From the NCBI RefSeq assembly GCF_000621545.1, contig NZ_JHYA01000010.1, positions 62,001 to 126,000 of the forward strand: a DNA stretch of 64,000 nt, given 5' to 3'. Below, in pieces: positions 60,259 to 64,000 of this stretch; position 1 is the first letter of the stretch; each line of letters opens with the position of its first letter. The stretch comes from Anaerovibrio lipolyticus LB2005 (GTDB taxonomy: Bacteria; Bacillota; Negativicutes; Selenomonadales; Selenomonadaceae). The position numbers and the translations under genes are program-made. The notes below the pieces were generated by a model. The model saw nothing but the letters and a program-made list of their open reading frames with translations, had not been told where the DNA came from and searched no databases.

Positions 60259-61520
60259 ATTTCTCTTACCTTCTTTGCAGCCCAGTCTTCCATAACCTTA
60301 GCTATAGCCACGGAAATATCCTCGCTGACATAGCTATTATTTATACCAGATTCAATAGCCTTACTAAAGGCTACCAATTCATATCTGATACCTTCGCCCT
60401 CCAACTGATAGAAAAACCTTTTATTTTTATTTTGATCCTCATACTTTATCTCAAAATAATCAGTTTTCCACCAAGGAGACGGCACGTAGATATACCCTTG
60501 AGTACCAGTAATTACCATACTACCCTCGGATTTTGCCGCCTTCGCAATTTTCACCGATGCCACAGCTCCAGGATAGACAAAATCTATTTTGGTAAATCCA
60601 TCAAAGTTTTTATCCTCATCAATGTACTTTGAAGCTATAAACTTATCAGTATAATCAGTCCCTAATATCTGAAATACAGGCAGAAGTGCCGTTGGTCCCC
60701 AAGCTGTAATACTGCTCCAAACACCTTTAAGTTTTTTGGAATCATAATTCCCCATCAAACTGGTACATGTGGCATCTACAGAAATAACCTTACCAATAGC
60801 ACCAGATTTTACAAGTAATAACAAACGATTATACGCTGTACCATAAGCCGTCTTTATGGCATCCATCAGCACCACATTTCTTTTATGGGCCAAATCAAAT
60901 AATTCCACACATTGAGATTCATTCATGGTAAGAGGCGATTCGCAAAGTACATGTTTCCCTTCATTTATTGCTTTCTTAATCAACTCATAATGACGTTCCG
61001 GCATGGATAGAAGATAAATAGCATCTTCCTTCTCCCAAGAATCTGAAGATAATACATCTACACCATTTACAAAGGTACTTTCTCTGGCAAATTTGCTACC
61101 AATACCTTTATCTTCAATGATTTTTATAGCTATTTTCCTTTTATCCGAACGAACTTTAGAGCTGGAAACCCCCTCAGTCCGTGGCAAATATACTACTCGA
61201 CAGTATTCCTCCAGATAATCAAACTTCCCTACCCAGTCAGAACCTACGGTAAAAATATCTACACCATACCGGCGAATATCATCGATCTTCTGGCCCTCAT
61301 ATTCCTCTATGATAATTTCATCAGCCAGCCCCGTTGCACGTACCCCCTCAATCCGCTCCATAAGAGACTGCTGCACATTGATTTTGCCACGACTTTTATC
61401 AAAGCTGTCAGCAGTTACTCCCACAATAAGATAATCTCCCAAAGCCTTAGCTCTCTCCAGAAGTCTCCTATGACCATAATGAAGCAAATCATAGGTACCA
61501 TAGGTTATAACCTTTACCAT
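60255..61520 (-). CDS. Fusion: TagD-like cytidylyltransferase + Gfo/Idh/MocA oxidoreductase
   Basis: Residues 1 to about 130 are a nucleotidyltransferase of the glycerol-3-phosphate cytidylyltransferase type: TYGTYDLLHYGHRRLLERAK (HxGH) and GVSSSKVRSDKR (the C-terminal signature). Residues from about 130 to 421 resemble a Gfo/Idh/MocA dehydrogenase: INEGKHVLCESPLTMNESQ (the EKP-like motif is ESP), SGAIGKVISVD and a C-terminal helix. The canonical N-terminal GxGxxG of the oxidoreductase is poorly preserved, so the fold there may be altered. Reduction plus CTP activation in one chain suggests a CDP-polyol or similar donor, analogous to fused CDP-ribitol enzymes. Confidence 0.82.
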   Translation of the reverse strand: MVKVITYGTYDLLHYGHRRLLERAKALGDYLIVGVTADSFDKSRGKINVQQSLMERIEGVRATGLADEIIIEEYEGQKIDDIRRYGVDIFTVGSDWVGKFDYLEEYCRVVYLPRTEGVSSSKVRSDKRKIAIKIIEDKGIGSKFARESTFVNGVDVLSSDSWEKEDAIYLLSMPERHYELIKKAINEGKHVLCESPLTMNESQCVELFDLAHKRNVVLMDAIKTAYGTAYNRLLLLVKSGAIGKVISVDATCTSLMGNYDSKKLKGVWSSITAWGPTALLPVFQILGTDYTDKFIASKYIDEDKNFDGFTKIDFVYPGAVASVKIAKAAKSEGSMVITGTQGYIYVPSPWWKTDYFEIKYEDQNKNKRFFYQLEGEGIRYELVAFSKAIESGINNSYVSEDISVAIAKVMEDWAAKKVREI

Positions 61521-61556
61521 CTATCTCACCTGCCTCTATTTTTAAAAGCCAATCTT

Positions 61557-62192
61557 TTATTTCCAACCTTTAATAAACTCAATAGCCCGCTGATAATCCC
61601 CATAAGTATCAATATCACATGCTCTAACCTTAACCCCCGGAAGCGGGATATAAGGTTCCAATACATTAAACACATTCCCAGACGTGTATTGTATTCTGTC
61701 CCGGTGCAGACAGCACGGCCCTGTCCATTCATAATCTCCATGTTCACGGGAGAAGCCAGTTACTTCCCCCTTCTCATTCAAGGACAGATACACCGCATCC
61801 TCTGACCGCTTGTCGGCGTACGCAACCCATTCTCCTTCTTTTTCCAGAAGCATTTGCACATCGTCAGGATGAACCAACAAATCCCCATCATATTCCAAGG
61901 CATATTCGTTACCATCCTTGGCCCCCAAATAGTAAGAAGTACCCGTCTTTGTATTGAAATAATCGTGATTGTAGACAAAAATGGCATCTGGGCGATATTT
62001 CCGCACTTCATCAATAACCCGGTTGGCCTCAAAGCCTACAACAATGCGAATATCTTCCACATCCTTGAATAAATCAAGCTGCCAATGAATAAGGGTCTTG
62101 CCATTGATATCTATAAGTGCCTTGGTGGTTCCCAACCCTAACCGTGAACCAATACCAGCACAAGTTATAACAACTGATTTAGCTGTCTGCAT
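61557..62192 (-). CDS. LicC-like nucleotidyltransferase
   Basis: This 211-residue NTP_transferase-fold protein has VVITCAGIGSRLGLGTTKAL (the GxGxRxG-like loop with K) and LEYDGDLLVHPDDV as the metal site. Relatives activate phosphocholine or 2-aminoethylphosphonate with CTP, or sugar phosphates. With a LicD-type gene at the edge of the same operon, making a CDP-linked substituent is likely. It overlaps the HAD gene by 28 bases. Confidence 0.8.
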   Translation of the reverse strand: MQTAKSVVITCAGIGSRLGLGTTKALIDINGKTLIHWQLDLFKDVEDIRIVVGFEANRVIDEVRKYRPDAIFVYNHDYFNTKTGTSYYLGAKDGNEYALEYDGDLLVHPDDVQMLLEKEGEWVAYADKRSEDAVYLSLNEKGEVTGFSREHGDYEWTGPCCLHRDRIQYTSGNVFNVLEPYIPLPGVKVRACDIDTYGDYQRAIEFIKGWK

Positions 62193-62770
62193 AATGCCAC
62201 CTCATTTAAAACAAGATAATTGGCCACAGATATGGCACCTGGTGCAGGACTATGAGTAAGACCGGAAGCAATGGCCACATCAGCCATTCGCATAGCTTCC
62301 ACATCATTATTGCCATCACCAATAAATACCACCCGATGACCTTCATCCTTATATTTCCTGACAATATCTTCCTTCTTGAGAATCCTGGTTAGTTTTATGA
62401 CATTGTCATTTTCCATCTGTCCTGAAGAACAAAAGCACTCACAGCCAATCTTCCCCGACAATTTCTCTATCCAGCAATCCAAATTACCTGTGGCAATACT
62501 ACAGTTTTCCTTATGCTGCTGTATAAATTCGACTACCTTACTATAGGTTTCCACGCCACTCAACAGCTCATTTATTTCACTGGCTGGCAATTTACCCAAT
62601 ATATACACGCGTCTTATAAAGGACTCTATAAATGGCACCTGCCCAGCCACCGTTGCTTTGGTCAATTCATTTATTTGTTCTTCTACCTTGAAATGACTGG
62701 CGATTAATGGCAGTGTTTCACATTTGGTAATCGTCCCATCCAAATCAAATATAAACTTCGTCATAATCAT
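62165..62770 (-). CDS. HAD-family phosphatase (SerB-like)
   Basis: The 201 residues carry the HAD motifs: FIFDLDGTITK (motif I nucleophile Asp), CSIATGNLD (motif II) and RVVFIGDGNNDVEAM (motif IV). The C1-cap type is like phosphoserine phosphatase. It overlaps the methyltransferase gene by 4 bases. It may remove a phosphate from the precursor of the substituent activated by the next enzyme. Confidence 0.83.
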   Translation of the reverse strand: MIMTKFIFDLDGTITKCETLPLIASHFKVEEQINELTKATVAGQVPFIESFIRRVYILGKLPASEINELLSGVETYSKVVEFIQQHKENCSIATGNLDCWIEKLSGKIGCECFCSSGQMENDNVIKLTRILKKEDIVRKYKDEGHRVVFIGDGNNDVEAMRMADVAIASGLTHSPAPGAISVANYLVLNEVALCRQLNQLL

Positions 62771-63507
62771 CTCTCCAATATGAAATAGTACTGTGACGTT
62801 TCTTTGCGATTATTCAATGAATCATCAAATAAAAAGGCCTCTTCCTTGACCCTAAACCCTTGCTTAAGTAAGCTCTTATTCAAGCAATCCATTATTTCAT
62901 CCCTAGTTCTGTATATGGCATTATAGGTATCATCCAATTCCTCAGAAAAATGTTCCTTTAATGTTAAACGTTCTTCAAGACCAATTGGTTCCCTTATTAC
63001 AACGATACCCTTGTCTTCCACCGCTTGACCAATTCCTGCAAAAACGCTGTCCACATCCTGGTCATTAAGGTATACTAATGCACCTATCAAGAGGACACGA
63101 TTGAACTTATCCTCCCAGTTATTCTTTGCCAAACAATCAGATATTTCATTACTTTTACCAGTATAAAAATGTCTGTTTTTCTTATCCTTGTTCAACTCCC
63201 TGGCCTTAAGGATAAAGTCCTCGCAAAAATCAATACCACAATACTTATCAATATCCATGGTAATAGCATCAGACCAGCGACCAATACCACAGGCAATATC
63301 CAGTACCTTGGATTTGTTATCCAATTTCAACAATGGTAATAACTTCTCTACTTCCTTGGCATTACGCTGCTTCACCAGCTCCGGATGATTATCCTGATAC
63401 ATGGTCACAGAATAAGGATTGTCCTTATTATATTTTCCTGCCCGATTATTGAAAAATGCCTGGGTAGCATCATAATTAATCTCTTCATGACCACCTTTTA
63501 ACCGCAT
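62767..63507 (-). CDS. Class I SAM-dependent methyltransferase
   Basis: Motif I is KVLDIACGIGRWSDAI, followed by YCGIDFCEDFI and RVLLIGALVYL. The protein is 246 residues. In a LicD/LicC-type operon an N-methyltransferase acting on an ethanolamine-like or amino-sugar group is plausible; O-methylation of a sugar is the alternative. Confidence 0.8.
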   Translation of the reverse strand: MRLKGGHEEINYDATQAFFNNRAGKYNKDNPYSVTMYQDNHPELVKQRNAKEVEKLLPLLKLDNKSKVLDIACGIGRWSDAITMDIDKYCGIDFCEDFILKARELNKDKKNRHFYTGKSNEISDCLAKNNWEDKFNRVLLIGALVYLNDQDVDSVFAGIGQAVEDKGIVVIREPIGLEERLTLKEHFSEELDDTYNAIYRTRDEIMDCLNKSLLKQGFRVKEEAFLFDDSLNNRKETSQYYFILER

Positions 63508-63536
63508 AGTTCTTCTCCACCTTTATTTTTGAAATA

Positions 63537-64000
63537 TTATCTTTCTGCTTCTTTTAAAACATGATTTATCTGCGCCTGTATGTCCGTATAACTGATATCA
63601 GCACTCATATATTGAACTTCATGAAATGATTTGGACCGAACAAATTTCCGCCAATCACCAAACTCAGCCTCCAGCACCTTTTCATATTCTATTGGTACCG
63701 GCACCTTAATCCCCTCAAAAGGCAAATAGGTTATATCACGATAATACTCAGCTTTGAGATTTCCCTTAATTCCCATTATTTTACTGAATTGATAGCCTAC
63801 ATTTGCAGACTCCCCAAAATGATTGGCACAAAATTTTTCATATTCCTGAAATTTATCTACTGGAGGCAACATAATAAATTGTTTGATAAACTCATTGGAT
63901 GGCTTACATTGCAGTCCCTTTTCCATTTCCTGCAATAATCCATTAGGATTCATAATAGCTCCAATAAGGCTTTGGCGAATATCCCATATTTCTCCACAGC
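63537..64000 (-). CDS. LicD-family protein, C-terminal part, start beyond window
   Basis: The frame is open to the right edge, so at least 154 residues are visible without the N-terminus. The stretch DITYLPFEGIKVPVPIEYEK and EAEFGDWRKF is the characteristic C-terminal half of LicD phosphotransferases. An internal ATG (ending at 63953) is not a convincing start because the upstream codons (EIWDIRQSLIGAI) continue the domain. It heads or continues the operon that runs to 58.9 kb. Confidence 0.8.
   Translation of the reverse strand, partial: CGEIWDIRQSLIGAIMNPNGLLQEMEKGLQCKPSNEFIKQFIMLPPVDKFQEYEKFCANHFGESANVGYQFSKIMGIKGNLKAEYYRDITYLPFEGIKVPVPIEYEKVLEAEFGDWRKFVRSKSFHEVQYMSADISYTDIQAQINHVLKEAER

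Overview
The window looks like a chromosomal piece of a motile, moderately low-GC anaerobe, most likely a Negativicutes member of the Selenomonas/Anaerovibrio type. This placement is inferred from three large flagellins, LPS-like glycan chemistry together with Firmicute-style strong GGAGG ribosome-binding sites, and family composition; no rRNA or tRNA is present to confirm it. Every intact gene is on the minus strand. The only plus-strand coding trace is a dead ATPase fragment at 15.2-15.5 kb.

Right-to-left along transcription, the layout is as follows. (a) 64.0-58.9 kb: an operon for phospho-decorated or polyol-phosphate glycans (LicD-like end, methyltransferase, HAD phosphatase, LicC-like nucleotidyltransferase, a cytidylyltransferase fused to a Gfo/Idh oxidoreductase, a CDP-glycerol-transferase-like protein). 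(b) 58.9-51.9 kb: an accessory region and gene graveyard, with one intact and three decayed AlbA_2/HATPase regulators whose hinges carry simple repeats, a two-gene TIR pair, KAP-NTPase fragments, a HEPN-MNT pair, and relics of duplicated ugd, Gfo/Idh and CDP-glycerol-transferase genes. (c) 51.8-48.9 kb: ugd, a zeta-toxin-like pair and a broken KAP NTPase. (d) 48.9-38.6 kb: a compact 12-gene acyl-chain module (PglD-like, two KAS III, two ACPs, two SDRs, acyl ligase, GNAT, LuxE, LuxC, DegT aminotransferase). (e) 38.5-23.1 kb: a glycosyltransferase operon in which nine proteins carry the same small Rossmann-like domain. (f) 22.9-15.5 kb: three flagellins, the first transcribed of which carries an HEXXH protease domain. 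(g) 15.0-10.3 kb: toxin-antitoxin pairs, a DUF4143 ATPase and a secreted phosphatidylserine-decarboxylase-like protein. (h) 10.2-2.0 kb: a complete type II Wadjet (JetABCD) anti-plasmid operon followed by glf. (i) The left edge holds another AlbA_2 gene start.

The middle of the window reads as a flagellin glycosylation island. Promoter-like sequences with the same sigma-28 geometry (TTYAGA, 14 bases, then NNCGAT) precede two flagellins, the glycosyltransferase operon and ugd, which suggests that glycan synthesis is co-expressed with filament protein. The acyl module plausibly makes an unusual acyl or aldehyde-derived group for an amino sugar, and the glycosyltransferases with shared Rossmann modules would assemble the chain. 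These functions are inferred from families and position and are not shown directly.
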